Origin: Kitasatospora sp. NBC_01246
GTDB taxonomy: Bacteria > Actinomycetota > Actinomycetes > Streptomycetales > Streptomycetaceae
Direction: 5' to 3'
Assembly (NCBI RefSeq): GCF_036226505.1
Contig: NZ_CP108485.1
Location: 27,398 to 91,397 of the forward strand
Length of the DNA stretch: 64,000 nt
Shown: positions 49,713-58,404 of the stretch, one piece after another
How positions within the stretch are numbered: the first letter of the stretch is position 1
Layout of the letters: each line of letters starts with the position of its first letter
Translations under genes and position numbers: made by a program
Notes under the pieces: generated by a model
Seen by the model: the letters and a program-made list of their open reading frames with translations, nothing else
What the model was told of the DNA's origin: nothing
Databases searched by the model: none

Positions 49713-51119
49713 TCAGGCCGCGTCGAACAGCGCGCGGTCCTTCAGCTCGCTCTGGCGGGTCTGCACGAGCGTCCTGAGTTCGACGTATCGGCCGTCCTCG
49801 CAGTGGACCAGCTCCTGGAGAGCCCTCCGTTCGCTGCCGAACATGAACGCGGCGGCGAGCTTCAGCGTGTCGTCCCAGGCGCCGTCAGCGCGGATCTTCT
49901 CCACGGTGGCCGCGACGGCCAGGACCACGGGGTCGGTCTCCCCGCTCGTGGGCATCTCCACCGGCAGGCTCGCCGGCCGGTCGGTGGCCGCCCCTCCCGG
50001 TGCGGCCACTGCCGGGCCGGGAGCGGCCGGGGGCTGCTCCGCGCGGGGCTGGGGCCGGGGCGGCTGGTTCCTCGGCCCCGGGGGCGCCGCGCGCCGGGCC
50101 CGTTCGGCCTGCTCCCGCAGTCTGGCCAGATGGCGCTCCACCAGCGCGCCGAGCGCGATCGGGCCGCCCTCGACCTCGTTCCAGTCCGGGCGCGGCTGGT
50201 CGTTGTAGGCGGCCATGTGCTGAGCCCGGGTGTCGGCGATCTGTCCGAGGAGACGTCCGAGGTCCTCGATCGTCGACTCGGGGCTGTAGGCCGTGGTGTA
50301 GAACGACGCCTTCGGCCAGCAGTCGACACCCTGGCGCGCCCACTCGTTGATCTGCGTCCCGACCGTTCGGGCCGGCTGTACGTCGAACCTCAGGAGCTGT
50401 CCGTCCAGCGCGGACAGCCTCGACTTGGTGACCACGGCGTGGTGCTCGCCCCCGGGCAGCAGGCTGAACGCGATGTCGAACGGCGCCTCGACACCCTGGC
50501 GCTGGTCGAGCTTCAGGCCGTAGCGCCGAGGAACGGTCCCGGCCGGCCCTCCCTCCTGCAGCACCGTCTCCGTCATGGCCCTCACCGTGACGACCACGTG
50601 CCCGGGGAAGGCCAGCAGCGCATCCAGCGCGGCACGCTCCCGAGGCCGGACGGCAGTCCAGCCCGCCGAGGTACCCGGTCGCGGCAGCTTCGCCTTCGCG
50701 GCCGCCTGATCCGCCCGGGCGGTCTCGGTGTCGACAAGTTCGAGCAGGCCGCCCGGGCCGGACCAGAACCTCGAGAAGTCGTCGACGATGACGACGTCGC
50801 AGCCCCGGGACCCGACCTCGTACAGCGCCACCATCAGGTTCTCGGGCGCGAACTCGTACAGCTCGACGACCCCGAACCGGAAGGCGTCGGCGTAGCGCAG
50901 CACGGCGCCGCCGTTGGTGTCGATGACGGCGATGCGGCCGCCGTCGCCGGCCAGGCCGACCGCGAGGTCGAGCGCGGTCCAGCTCAGGCCCGATCCGGAC
51001 GGGCCGTCGATCATGATGCGTGCCGGACGGGCCTGAGGTATCGCGGCGCGCACCGGCAAACGGGTGTGCGGAACCAGGGCCCCCGCGTTGGCGGGGGCCC
51101 CGACGGCTGTTGCAGCCAT
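49713..51119 (-). CDS. RecA/Sak4-like ATPase with altered P-loop
   Basis: 468 residues from ATG 51119 with AGGAGAG upstream. IMIDGPSGSGLSWTALDLA resembles the P-loop of Sak4-like single-strand annealing ATPases, but the invariant Lys is Leu45 (CTG codon). Walker B-like CDVVIVDDFSRFW (107-119) is kept, as are VVVTVRAMTETVLQE and the core beta strands. The C-terminal 170 residues are Pro-rich and then helical. It may be an inactive or non-hydrolysing relative of the recombination ATPase. Confidence 0.7.
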   Translation of the reverse strand: MAATAVGAPANAGALVPHTRLPVRAAIPQARPARIMIDGPSGSGLSWTALDLAVGLAGDGGRIAVIDTNGGAVLRYADAFRFGVVELYEFAPENLMVALYEVGSRGCDVVIVDDFSRFWSGPGGLLELVDTETARADQAAAKAKLPRPGTSAGWTAVRPRERAALDALLAFPGHVVVTVRAMTETVLQEGGPAGTVPRRYGLKLDQRQGVEAPFDIAFSLLPGGEHHAVVTKSRLSALDGQLLRFDVQPARTVGTQINEWARQGVDCWPKASFYTTAYSPESTIEDLGRLLGQIADTRAQHMAAYNDQPRPDWNEVEGGPIALGALVERHLARLREQAERARRAAPPGPRNQPPRPQPRAEQPPAAPGPAVAAPGGAATDRPASLPVEMPTSGETDPVVLAVAATVEKIRADGAWDDTLKLAAAFMFGSERRALQELVHCEDGRYVELRTLVQTRQSELKDRALFDAA

Positions 51120-51204
51120 GGGGGACTCTCCTATGTGGTTGTTCGCGAAGCGGGGGCGTGGGCTCGGTTGTCGGCGGTCAGGCACCAGGTCCCCGCGGTA
51201 CGTG

Positions 51205-51687
51205 CTACTCCCTGGCCGGGTTCTCCAGGCCGGTGAGGGCACGTAGGTGCTGTTCGGCGATGCTCGACGGGTTCACCCTGAACCCGAGCTCCTCCGTTGC
51301 CTGCTGGCACCGCGAGGTCAGCTGGGCCCAGTACTCGTCTTCCTCCCACTGCACGAACTTCTCCTTGACGATGCCGGAGTTGCGCACAGCCCGGAGCGGG
51401 GGTTGCGGGATCAACTTGCCTGCGAGGAACCGGTCCCAGGCCTCCCGGGTATAGACCGCGAGGCTGGTGTCCGCCTTCGTTGCCTTCTGCTGAGCCTGCA
51501 CCTTCACCTCCCCGGTGAGGTACACGGTGCGGGCACGCGAGGTCTTCTCCACACCGCGAGCGCGGCGGTCCTTGACGATGCGGGCGGACTTCGGTGGTTG
51601 GTCCTTCGGGGACGCGGGCACGTAGAGGGATCCTCTCGGGGGTCCGCGCCGGCCTTGCTTGGGCGGCGCGAGTACAGCGGTCGACAT
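51205..51687 (-). CDS. Ribbon-helix-helix-like DNA-binding protein, candidate master regulator
   Basis: 160 residues from ATG 51687 with AGGAG upstream, 89 bases below palindromic promoter 8. Residues 54-90 (TVYLTGEVKVQAQQKA ... TSLAVYTREAWDRFLAG) match the beta-strand, helix, helix pattern of CopG/Arc-type proteins with no gap. The N terminus is basic and Pro-rich. RHH dimers bind short inverted repeats and commonly repress their own promoter, so this is the best candidate to bind all eight palindromes. Function in this role is inference. Confidence 0.6.
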   Translation of the reverse strand: MSTAVLAPPKQGRRGPPRGSLYVPASPKDQPPKSARIVKDRRARGVEKTSRARTVYLTGEVKVQAQQKATKADTSLAVYTREAWDRFLAGKLIPQPPLRAVRNSGIVKEKFVQWEEDEYWAQLTSRCQQATEELGFRVNPSSIAEQHLRALTGLENPARE

Positions 51688-51775
51688 AGCCCAGTCTCCT
51701 ATCCGAGTGACCGCGCGCACCCTGGTGGGTACGCCTTGCGGTGGCCGGACCGCACGTCCGGTGCGCCCACCCTGG

Positions 51776-51808
51776 CATAAACAACTTCCGAATTGCAAGT
51801 TGTTTACG
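51776..51808 (-). promoter_or_regulatory. Palindromic promoter-operator, copy 8 (no leader)
   Basis: CATAAACAACTTCCG - AAT - TGCAAGTTGTTTACG. Minus-strand promoter TTGCAA-N18-CAGGGT. The conserved leader is missing and replaced by unrelated sequence. It drives the ribbon-helix-helix gene. Confidence 0.75.
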
Positions 51809-51990
51809 CTAGGTTCGGATCAACGCCCCGCCCCCGGAACGACGAAAGGCCGCCACCCCAACCAGGGCAACGGCCAACACGAAGTTGCAACTCCCGCACA
51901 ACGCGTGCAGCGTAACCGAAAGTCATTTCACGCCGCCAGCCCCAATCGCACCACCGACTCATCCACGCCCCAGAACCGGAGACCACCACC

Positions 51991-52341
51991 GTGCTCCCCA
52001 CCGCCGACCAGCAGGCCCGGGCCCGCACCGCCTACACCGCGTACGGCGCCACCACCGGCAACCTCAACCACCTGGGCAAGCCCATGCCGGCCTGGGACGA
52101 CCTGCCCCCCACCATCCAGCAGGCGTGGACCGCGGCCGCCGCCGCGGCGGCCGCATACACCCGCAACCCCGACCCCCAGTTCCCCGCCTCCCTCGCCGGC
52201 GGTCACGCCCTGGTCCTCGAATACGGCGACTGCGAGATCCTCGCCAGCTGCCAGTGCGGCCAGCGTCTCGGCACCAGCACCCCCGACCGCCCCCTCGACG
52301 ACCACGCCACCACGTGGGAACGGCACGTCATCAACCTCTGA
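51991..52341 (+). CDS. Small protein of unknown function
   Basis: 116 residues from GTG 51991. Helical N terminus (TADQQARARTAYTAYGATTG) and a C-terminal CQCG pair with GGHALVLEYGDCEILA. Resembles small plasmid proteins of Streptomyces but is not named. First of four plus-strand genes. Confidence 0.6.
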   Translation: MLPTADQQARARTAYTAYGATTGNLNHLGKPMPAWDDLPPTIQQAWTAAAAAAAAYTRNPDPQFPASLAGGHALVLEYGDCEILASCQCGQRLGTSTPDRPLDDHATTWERHVINL

Positions 52342-52404
52342 CCACCACCACAGCAGCCACGCGGCGCCGACTCCGGCCGACGCCGCGACGAGGGGGGAAC
52401 CACC

Positions 52405-52692
52405 ATGCACACCGACCGCGCCAACGTCCTACGAACCGCGCTCACCACCCTGGCCGGACCAGGCGACCCGACCGACGACTACGGCCACGGCCTCGAGGAC
52501 GCCAAAGCCGCCATACGCGAAGCCCTCACCGACCACCCCGACCCCGAACGCTCGCTGCGCACCTGGGCCGCGCGCCTTCCGGGCTGGAAGACCTACGGGC
52601 ACCAGGCCGGCTACGACCACATCCAGCAGGAAGCCCGCCGCATCCTCAACGGCGACGAGGACACCCTGGCCGACTACCGTCCGCCCGCATGA
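52405..52692 (+). CDS. Small helical protein of unknown function
   Basis: 95 residues from ATG 52405 with GGGGGGAA upstream. Helical, charged (GLEDAKAAIREALTDHPD). Overlaps the next gene by 4 bases. Confidence 0.6.
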   Translation: MHTDRANVLRTALTTLAGPGDPTDDYGHGLEDAKAAIREALTDHPDPERSLRTWAARLPGWKTYGHQAGYDHIQQEARRILNGDEDTLADYRPPA

Positions 52693-52910
52693 CCGACGAC
52701 CAGCAGCCGTACCTCCCCGGCACAGGAGTCCAGCGGCTACCCGCACCGCTCGTCCGGTGCCGCCAGTGCCAGCGCCTGCTCCACCGCCCCGAATCACGCT
52801 GGGAACGTCTCGGCCCGCACTGCGCCACCGCCCCCGACCGCGTGCGAACCTACGACATCGAGCAGGAACCCCTACCGGGCACGACGCCCGGGCACCGCAC
52901 GATCGAGTGA
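52689..52910 (+). CDS. DUF6011-like zinc-knuckle protein
   Basis: 73 residues from ATG 52689 (ATGA overlap). CRQCQRLLHRPESRWERLGPHC is the short zinc-binding unit found in many actinobacterial small proteins. Probably nucleic acid binding. Confidence 0.65.
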   Translation: MTDDQQPYLPGTGVQRLPAPLVRCRQCQRLLHRPESRWERLGPHCATAPDRVRTYDIEQEPLPGTTPGHRTIE

Positions 52911-52990
52911 ACGTCTCCATGCCGATCACTCGGGTTCGCCGGCCAGACCTACGCTGCTGGAGAGCAACTCGGAGAGAACAGGGGCTTCTC

Positions 52991-53533
52991 GTGCTGGTGT
53001 CGTGCATGCCCCAGGAGGCCGTCGTCCGGGCGGTGCTGGCGACGGCCGGGTTCGAAGCCCACCAGGGCCCGGACTGGCGGGGCGGCCGGCCCGTCCCGCC
53101 CCGTTCGGGATTCGTCCTGGCACCCGGGGACCGCCCCGGCAGCCTGCGCCTGTCCTACACCGACCTGGACTGCAGCGAGGCCGTCGAGGCAGGCTCCCAC
53201 GACCGGATGCGCGAGGCGCTGAACCGCGCCGAGGGCCTGGCGGCCGAGCAGGTCGACACCGCGCTGGCCCGCAACGTCGCCCTGCGGATCACCGCCCACC
53301 GGCCGGTGAAGCCGGCCGACCTCGAGCTCCTGGCCGCGGCCCGCACCGGCCACCTCGTTCAGCACGGCACCCGCTGGCGCGGCACCGACCCCGACTACAC
53401 CACGGCGCTGAACTGCCGGCTGGTACCGGACCTGATCCTCACCGGCTGGATCGAGCGCGGGCCGGACGGCCTCGCCGTCCTGACGGACACCGGAGCGTTC
53501 GCGCTGAACGGAGCCGACAGCGGCCTTGTCTGA
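52991..53533 (+). CDS. Protein of unknown function
   Basis: 180 residues from GTG 52991; ATG 53006 is an alternative start. Helical N terminus (EAVVRAVLATAGFEAHQG), central beta region with PGSLRLSYTDLDCSEAVEAG, C-terminal winged-helix-like segment (DLILTGWIERGPDGLAVLTD). May bind DNA through the last part. Not recognised. Confidence 0.55.
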   Translation: MLVSCMPQEAVVRAVLATAGFEAHQGPDWRGGRPVPPRSGFVLAPGDRPGSLRLSYTDLDCSEAVEAGSHDRMREALNRAEGLAAEQVDTALARNVALRITAHRPVKPADLELLAAARTGHLVQHGTRWRGTDPDYTTALNCRLVPDLILTGWIERGPDGLAVLTDTGAFALNGADSGLV

Positions 53534-53560
53534 GCCCGGCCCGGCAGATCCGCGCCCCCG

Positions 53561-54112
53561 TCACCGGCTGCGGAACGGGTCCGGACGATCCCCGCTGAGG
53601 ATGCCGTGGACGATCACCGCGACCTCCCTGGCGCCGGCCTCGGTGGCCGGGGCGTAGAGGGAGAACACCCGGCTCTCCCGCTGGTTCACCATCACGTCCC
53701 ACCCGCCGTTGAGGTAGATGCCGACCGCCAAGCCGGTACGGCCGTCCCAGCCCCAGGCCGGCCCGCCCGGCAGCGGCTCCACCGCCGCCCCGGTACGGCC
53801 GGCCGACGGGGCCAGGGTCAGCCCGGCCTCGGTGAACGCCGCGGCGAGTACCTTCGTGAGCTGCTGCAGCTCGGCCAGCGACCGGTCGGGCCCGCGGTGG
53901 CGGTACCTGGTGCAGGTGGCCTCCGTGGCAGCCGTGATCAGCGAACCGAGGTCCGCGCTGGCACGCTCGTGGCCGTGCCTGGCCGCGGCCTCGTACAGGT
54001 CGTCCAGCAGCGCGGCGGCCTCGGCATGGACGGTCGGTCCGAACAGTCCGGCCAGCCGCTCGTAGGCGCGGGCGACGGCCGCGGTGGACTCCGGCGACGG
54101 GGTGGTGCTCAT
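53561..54112 (-). CDS. Protein of unknown function
   Basis: 183 residues from ATG 54112. Helical N-terminal 100 residues (RAYERLAGLFGPTVHAEAAA) and a beta C-terminal part (GLAVGIYLNGGWDVMVNQRE). Converges with the plus-strand gene. Not recognised. Confidence 0.6.
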   Translation of the reverse strand: MSTTPSPESTAAVARAYERLAGLFGPTVHAEAAALLDDLYEAAARHGHERASADLGSLITAATEATCTRYRHRGPDRSLAELQQLTKVLAAAFTEAGLTLAPSAGRTGAAVEPLPGGPAWGWDGRTGLAVGIYLNGGWDVMVNQRESRVFSLYAPATEAGAREVAVIVHGILSGDRPDPFRSR

Positions 54113-54146
54113 GGCCTTGTGCTCCTTGCTCGTTATCGGGCAGCGG

Positions 54147-55535
54147 TCAGCGGTACAGGTCGGGGTCGAACCCGGCGGAGCTTTTCATCAGCCAGGTGGC
54201 GACTCCGAAGATGAGGTCGTGGCCGGCGCGGGCGCCCGGCTGGAACCACTGGTCCGCCACCGCCTTCCACCCGCCCGCCCGGTCGGCATGCCGACCGAAC
54301 AGGGCGGAGAGGGTCTCGGCGACCTCGGTGTAGGACTCCGGGTGCCGCACCCAGCCCTCCAGGATGTCGGCGATGCCCTCGGCCGCCGCCTCGTCGTAGC
54401 GCTTCGGCTTCTCGCTCAGCTCCTCGCCGATCCCCCACGCCAGGGAGAGCAGCCGCTCGGACTCCCAACTGCCCTCACGGCCGGACGTCAGCGGGTGCGG
54501 CCCGCCGAACACGAGCCGGGGAAGGCGCTGCTCCGCCAGGTACAGCGCGACCAGGGTGGACGCGACCGCCTTGCGGCCGGCCTGCTGCCACAGCGCGGCC
54601 AGGCGCTCGGCGGAGTCGTCACCCTCGATCTCGTGGTTGACCGGGCGCACCGGGCCCCGCTCGGCCACGATCCGCGCGTACGGCCACGGCTCCTCCAGTC
54701 CCTCCCGCTTGAAGCCGTACGAGGCCTTGTAGAGGCCGTTCCCGGCGGTGAGCCAGCCCTGCCACCGGGCGTCGACCAGCCGGTACGGCCAGCCGCCGGC
54801 CAGCTCCTCCTGGACGTCGGACCAAGCGGTCAGGTTGGGCTGCGGGTCCAGGTCGACCGCGGCCGGGCGGCGGCCGCGCCCGGCCGCATCCACGTCCAGC
54901 TCTGAGACGGCGATGGTCTTGCCCTCGCCGCCCGCGACGACCGGCACCATGCTCACGTTCCTGCGGCCGGTCCGCTCCGGCGGCGGAAGAAGTGCGGCAA
55001 GTCGCGGGTCGATGCCCCGGGTCCGGACGCCGGCCTCCGCCAGCACCACCACGCGCCGGCCGAGTTCGGCAGCATCAAGCTCTTCGAGTGCGGAGGCGTA
55101 CTCACCGAGCTTCGGCCACCGCTCGGCGACCGCGTGCAGGGCCGTGCGGCGCAGATCATCCGCGGTGTCCGCCAGTGCGAACTTGCTGGTCCAGTCCCGC
55201 AGTGCCTGCACCGTGGCAACCACCTGCACGAAACCCGGCTCATCCGCGGTCTCGCTGTGCAGCGGCATCACGGTCGCCGCGGCCGGGTACTCGTCCCCGG
55301 CCAGGCCGGTCAGGGTGGCCCAGGCATCGGCGACCAGCTGCGCGCACTCGCGACGCTGCTCGGCGGTGTCACCCGGCGCGGTCACCGCGAGCTGCACGAA
55401 CAGCGTGCGCAGCGACCACGCTGCGGCGCCGGAGGGAGGGGTGGCCCGCAGCAGCGCGGTGTACGGGGTGGGGGAGCCGGCTTGCTGCGCTGCGCGGGCG
55501 CGGCGGGCGGCGGCACTCTGGTTCTTCTTGGTCAC
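54147..55535 (-). CDS. Unknown protein with shared N-terminal PYT motif (1 of 3)
   Basis: 462 residues from GTG 55535. The first 30 residues, KKNQSAAARRARAAQQ ... PYTALLR, reappear in two nearby proteins with otherwise different bodies. The rest is helical and beta mixed, with GGEGKTIAVSELD and VDLDPQPNL (resembling, but not convincingly, a ParA P-loop) and WSDVQEELAGGWPYRLVDA. C terminus helical. No function recognised. A leader shared with the next gene lies upstream. Confidence 0.65.
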   Translation of the reverse strand: MTKKNQSAAARRARAAQQAGSPTPYTALLRATPPSGAAAWSLRTLFVQLAVTAPGDTAEQRRECAQLVADAWATLTGLAGDEYPAAATVMPLHSETADEPGFVQVVATVQALRDWTSKFALADTADDLRRTALHAVAERWPKLGEYASALEELDAAELGRRVVVLAEAGVRTRGIDPRLAALLPPPERTGRRNVSMVPVVAGGEGKTIAVSELDVDAAGRGRRPAAVDLDPQPNLTAWSDVQEELAGGWPYRLVDARWQGWLTAGNGLYKASYGFKREGLEEPWPYARIVAERGPVRPVNHEIEGDDSAERLAALWQQAGRKAVASTLVALYLAEQRLPRLVFGGPHPLTSGREGSWESERLLSLAWGIGEELSEKPKRYDEAAAEGIADILEGWVRHPESYTEVAETLSALFGRHADRAGGWKAVADQWFQPGARAGHDLIFGVATWLMKSSAGFDPDLYR

Positions 55536-55615
55536 GGTGCTCTCGCATCTGGCAGGCCTGCCCACGCGCTCCCTGCCCGATGGGCACGGTGAAGCGGCAC
55601 GGGCGTCGGTGTGAC

Positions 55616-55687
55616 CCCTTGGTCGTACGGCGCCCTTCCCGGCGTGGGCGGGGTGGGCAGCGACGAGCGGCAGTGCGTGTCCGGCCG
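55616..55687. repeat. Duplicated upstream leader, copy 1
   Basis: Shares long blocks with 56675-56752: CCCTTGGTCG, CGGCGCCC, CCGGCGTGGGCGGGG and GCAGCGACGAGCGGCAGTGC. On the minus strand it lies between a possible -10 box (TACAGT at 55697-55702) and the start of the gene 54147-55535. Confidence 0.75.
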
Positions 55688-55704
55688 CTGGGGGTCACTG
55701 TAGT

Positions 55705-55788
55705 GGACCGGGCCCCGCCCGGGGGCCCGGTCCGTGCGGTTCACCTACCGGGCGCGGAGCCGCTCCCCGGGCGGCAGGTGAACCGCAC
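55705..55788. terminator. Two strong hairpins between the tagged genes
   Basis: First GGACCGGGCCCC - GCCCG - GGGGCCCGGTCC (55705-55733), a perfect 12-bp stem. Then GTGCGGTTCACCT and AGGTGAACCGCAC (55734-55788), a perfect 13-bp outer stem with more pairing inside. They separate two tandem genes, each with its own promoter. Confidence 0.75.
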
Positions 55789-55808
55789 GGGGCTGGCGGC
55801 GCCCGTGG

Positions 55809-56591
55809 TCAGCCCTTCTGGCACAGGACGCGGGCGAGCGCCGGGCCAGCGTGCCGGTTGACCAGCTCGACCAACGTCTCCACCGCGAGGGTGGCGTCCA
55901 CCGCGAGCTGCGGTCCGGACAGTGCCGTCGGGACGTGGAGATCCTCCTTCGGGAGGGTGAGCCGCACCGTGGTGCTGGTCAGCACCGCGACCTTGCCCTG
56001 GACGACCTCGGGCGTCTCCCGGCTCGGGAACTCGTCGTCGCTGTACGAGAAGCGCTCGCGCTGCCAGTCCTGCCAGTCGTACGGCCACTGGTCCGCGCCC
56101 GTGAGACGTCGGTAGGACAGCGGCACCCGCACCTCGACCACCATCGCTCCCTCGTAGTCGTCCCGATACACCCGCACAGAGGAGAGGTCGGGGCGGGTCT
56201 GGACGAACCCGGGGTACATCACCGGGCCGGTGGCGATGTGCCATGCCTCGCTGGCGAACCGCGTCGGGATGAGGTCGTCCGGGCCGTGCCAGTAGTTGAA
56301 GGCGTCGGCCTTCATGTGGACGTAGTCGGCGTAGCGGGAGCCGCCGGCCTGGTTGGCGTAGTCGCGGTCGTAGCTGTAGTCGATGCGGGCGAGGGTGGTG
56401 GGGGACCAGGCGGGCATGCGGGTACCTCCGGTGGCGAGGGTGGTGGCCGGAGCCTCGGTGGGTTCGACGGCGGGGGCGGAGCCGGCGGCCTGTTCGGCGC
56501 GCAGCAGCTCGGTGTACGGGATCTCGGGGTTCTCCTGCTGCGCGGCTCGGGCGCGCTTGGCGGCCGTGGGCCGGTTCTGCTTCGGTGACAC
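55809..56591 (-). CDS. Unknown protein with shared N-terminal PYT motif (2 of 3)
   Basis: 260 residues from GTG 56591. N terminus PKQNRPTAAKRARAAQQ ... PYTELLR, as in the neighbour. Body beta-rich with many Tyr and Trp (YADYVHMKADAFNYWHGPDD; GADQWPYDWQDWQRERFSYS). Not recognised. Confidence 0.65.
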   Translation of the reverse strand: MSPKQNRPTAAKRARAAQQENPEIPYTELLRAEQAAGSAPAVEPTEAPATTLATGGTRMPAWSPTTLARIDYSYDRDYANQAGGSRYADYVHMKADAFNYWHGPDDLIPTRFASEAWHIATGPVMYPGFVQTRPDLSSVRVYRDDYEGAMVVEVRVPLSYRRLTGADQWPYDWQDWQRERFSYSDDEFPSRETPEVVQGKVAVLTSTTVRLTLPKEDLHVPTALSGPQLAVDATLAVETLVELVNRHAGPALARVLCQKG

Positions 56592-56674
56592 GGGGCTTCG
56601 ATCCTGGCGGGTCTCCCACGCACCCCGCCGGAGAAGGCCAGCACGGTGTCCATCAGCACGGGAACCCGAAAGTC

Positions 56675-56752
56675 CCTTGGTCGAACGGCGCCCGGCAGCC
56701 CCCGGCGTGGGCGGGGATCGGGCAGCGACGAGCGGCAGTGCGTGTCCAGCCA
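56675..56752. repeat. Duplicated upstream leader, copy 2
   Basis: Same blocks as 55616-55687. A possible -10 box TAGTCT lies at 56759-56764 on the minus strand. Precedes the second tagged gene. Confidence 0.75.
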
Positions 56753-56864
56753 AGGGCAGACTACAACGCCGGCGCCGCTGCCCGTGGGAGGGCGGTCCAG
56801 CCAGGTTCGCCGGACCGTCGGTACGTCCTCGGGGGCGAGGACACTACGGGATGACGCCAGCTCT

Positions 56865-57680
56865 CTACGCGCCCGTGCCGGCCGGCCGCAGGTCGCGCGG
56901 CTGCCTCCGCCTGCCGGCAGCGCTCGCCCGCCGCGCGTCCAGCATCCGGCCGGGCCCGGTCCGCCGCACCGGGATGACCAGCACCTGCTCCTCCCGACCC
57001 CCGGCCGGTCCGGGCAGAGCGAGAGGCGCGGACGGCTCCCAGCCCCGGCCGGCGAGCACCTTCACCGCCCAGTCCCGCGCGTTGCTCGGCGCGAGGCCCC
57101 GCAGCGGCGGCCGCAGCACCTCCGCCTCGGCGCCGACGCCGTCGATCTCCAGGTACCAGCCGCGCTCATCGGGCCGCCCGCCGCGGCGGTGGCGCAGCAC
57201 CATCACGTGCAGACGCGCCGGTCCGGCGCCGGGCGGCGCCCAGTCGGGCGCCACAGTCAGGTCCACGACAGGCTCGCACAACCGCGCCAGGCGTTTGGCC
57301 TCCTCGCGCATCCGCTCCCGCTTCACGGCTGCGGCGGCAGCGGCTTGGGCGGCGTAGCGGTCGGCGGCCGCGCGGGCGGGACCCACGTCCTCGGGAAGCA
57401 GCACGGTGGCAGTGATGTCCGCCAGGGCGGCGGTGCAGCCGGCCGGGCACCACCAGTGCGCGACGCGACCGGCTGGCAGATCCTCACGCTCGGCCGGCAT
57501 GGCGCGCACCTCCTCGCTCCCGCACACCGCGCACCGGTAGGGGACACCGGGCCGGTACGGGCCGTAGACGGTGGCCAGCAGCTCCAGCGTCCGGCCGGGC
57601 CTTGCCTCCAGGACGTCAGCCGGGGTGAACAACGTGGTGGACCGCCAGCAGGCCGGCAGCGCGGACCGGGCATCAGGCAT
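56865..57680 (-). CDS. Protein with zinc knuckles, unknown function
   Basis: 271 residues from ATG 57680, overlapping the preceding stop. YRCAVCGSEEV and WWCPAGC form a zinc ribbon near the N terminus. A long charged helix follows (AAVKRERMREEAKRLARLCE), then a basic C-terminal domain (AGRRRQPRDLRPAG). Not recognised. Confidence 0.6.
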   Translation of the reverse strand: MPDARSALPACWRSTTLFTPADVLEARPGRTLELLATVYGPYRPGVPYRCAVCGSEEVRAMPAEREDLPAGRVAHWWCPAGCTAALADITATVLLPEDVGPARAAADRYAAQAAAAAAVKRERMREEAKRLARLCEPVVDLTVAPDWAPPGAGPARLHVMVLRHRRGGRPDERGWYLEIDGVGAEAEVLRPPLRGLAPSNARDWAVKVLAGRGWEPSAPLALPGPAGGREEQVLVIPVRRTGPGRMLDARRASAAGRRRQPRDLRPAGTGA

Positions 57681-58404
57681 CGGGCACCGCGACCGGGTTG
57701 GGCCCGAGGTAGCCGATCCGCGCGTCCACCCGGGCCATGGCCTCTCGACGGCGCGCCGTGTGCGGCTGCTCGGTGGCGCGGCCGGTGCGGGTGCGGCAGT
57801 GCTCGCCCTCCCCGGCCCCGCAGACGGGTGTCTCGCACTCCACCAGCAGGATCTCCACCTCGACGGCCGCGGCGCGCTCGCGCTCCCGGCGCTCGGTGGC
57901 CGCGCGCGATTCCCACCGCCCGACACTGGCCATCGCCTCGGGGTAGGTGGTCGTCGGGCGGGGGTTGGCCTTGAAGAAGCGCGAGTTCTGCTCAGCGGCG
58001 GTCGCCAGGTGCAGCAGCTGCGCGAGGCTGGGGACGATCGCCGGCCCGCCGTAGCTGGGGCGGTCGGTACCGCGCGCGGCCGCGCCCCACGCGCCGCCGT
58101 CGTTGGCGAACGTCGTGGCGAGAGGGACCTCCCCCTCGGTGATGAGCGCCGCACGAGCGAACAGGGCGGCCTGCTGGCGGGCGTCCGCGGCGAGCCGGCT
58201 CACCGCGCCGATCTGCTCGTACAGCTCCACCGGGCTGTCCGGGACCTCCAGCGCCCTGGCCAACTGGTCCAGGAGGACAGCGACGCCGGAGAGGTGCTCG
58301 GCGCTCTCCTGGAGGGTGATGTAGCGGCCGGCGCGCAGGTGCGCGGTGTCAGCCGGGTCGGTGCTGCTCTGCACCGCCGCGGCGGTGGTGGGGTCAGCGG
58401 ACAT
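57673..58404 (-). CDS. Helical protein with C-terminal zinc motif
   Basis: 243 residues from ATG 58404, overlapping the next gene. Helical N-terminal 150 residues (EHLSGVAVLLDQLARALEVP) and a C-terminal CETPVCGAGEGEHCRTRTG ... QPHTARR motif, a small zinc fold seen in several Streptomyces phage and plasmid proteins. Confidence 0.6.
   Translation of the reverse strand: MSADPTTAAAVQSSTDPADTAHLRAGRYITLQESAEHLSGVAVLLDQLARALEVPDSPVELYEQIGAVSRLAADARQQAALFARAALITEGEVPLATTFANDGGAWGAAARGTDRPSYGGPAIVPSLAQLLHLATAAEQNSRFFKANPRPTTTYPEAMASVGRWESRAATERRERERAAAVEVEILLVECETPVCGAGEGEHCRTRTGRATEQPHTARRREAMARVDARIGYLGPNPVAVPDA

Noticed and set aside
54147..55535. ParA-like P-loop (GGEGKT, VDLDPQPNL) in the tagged protein
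   Set aside because: The spacing and surrounding residues do not follow the ParA fold; no Walker B follows. Treated as chance resemblance.
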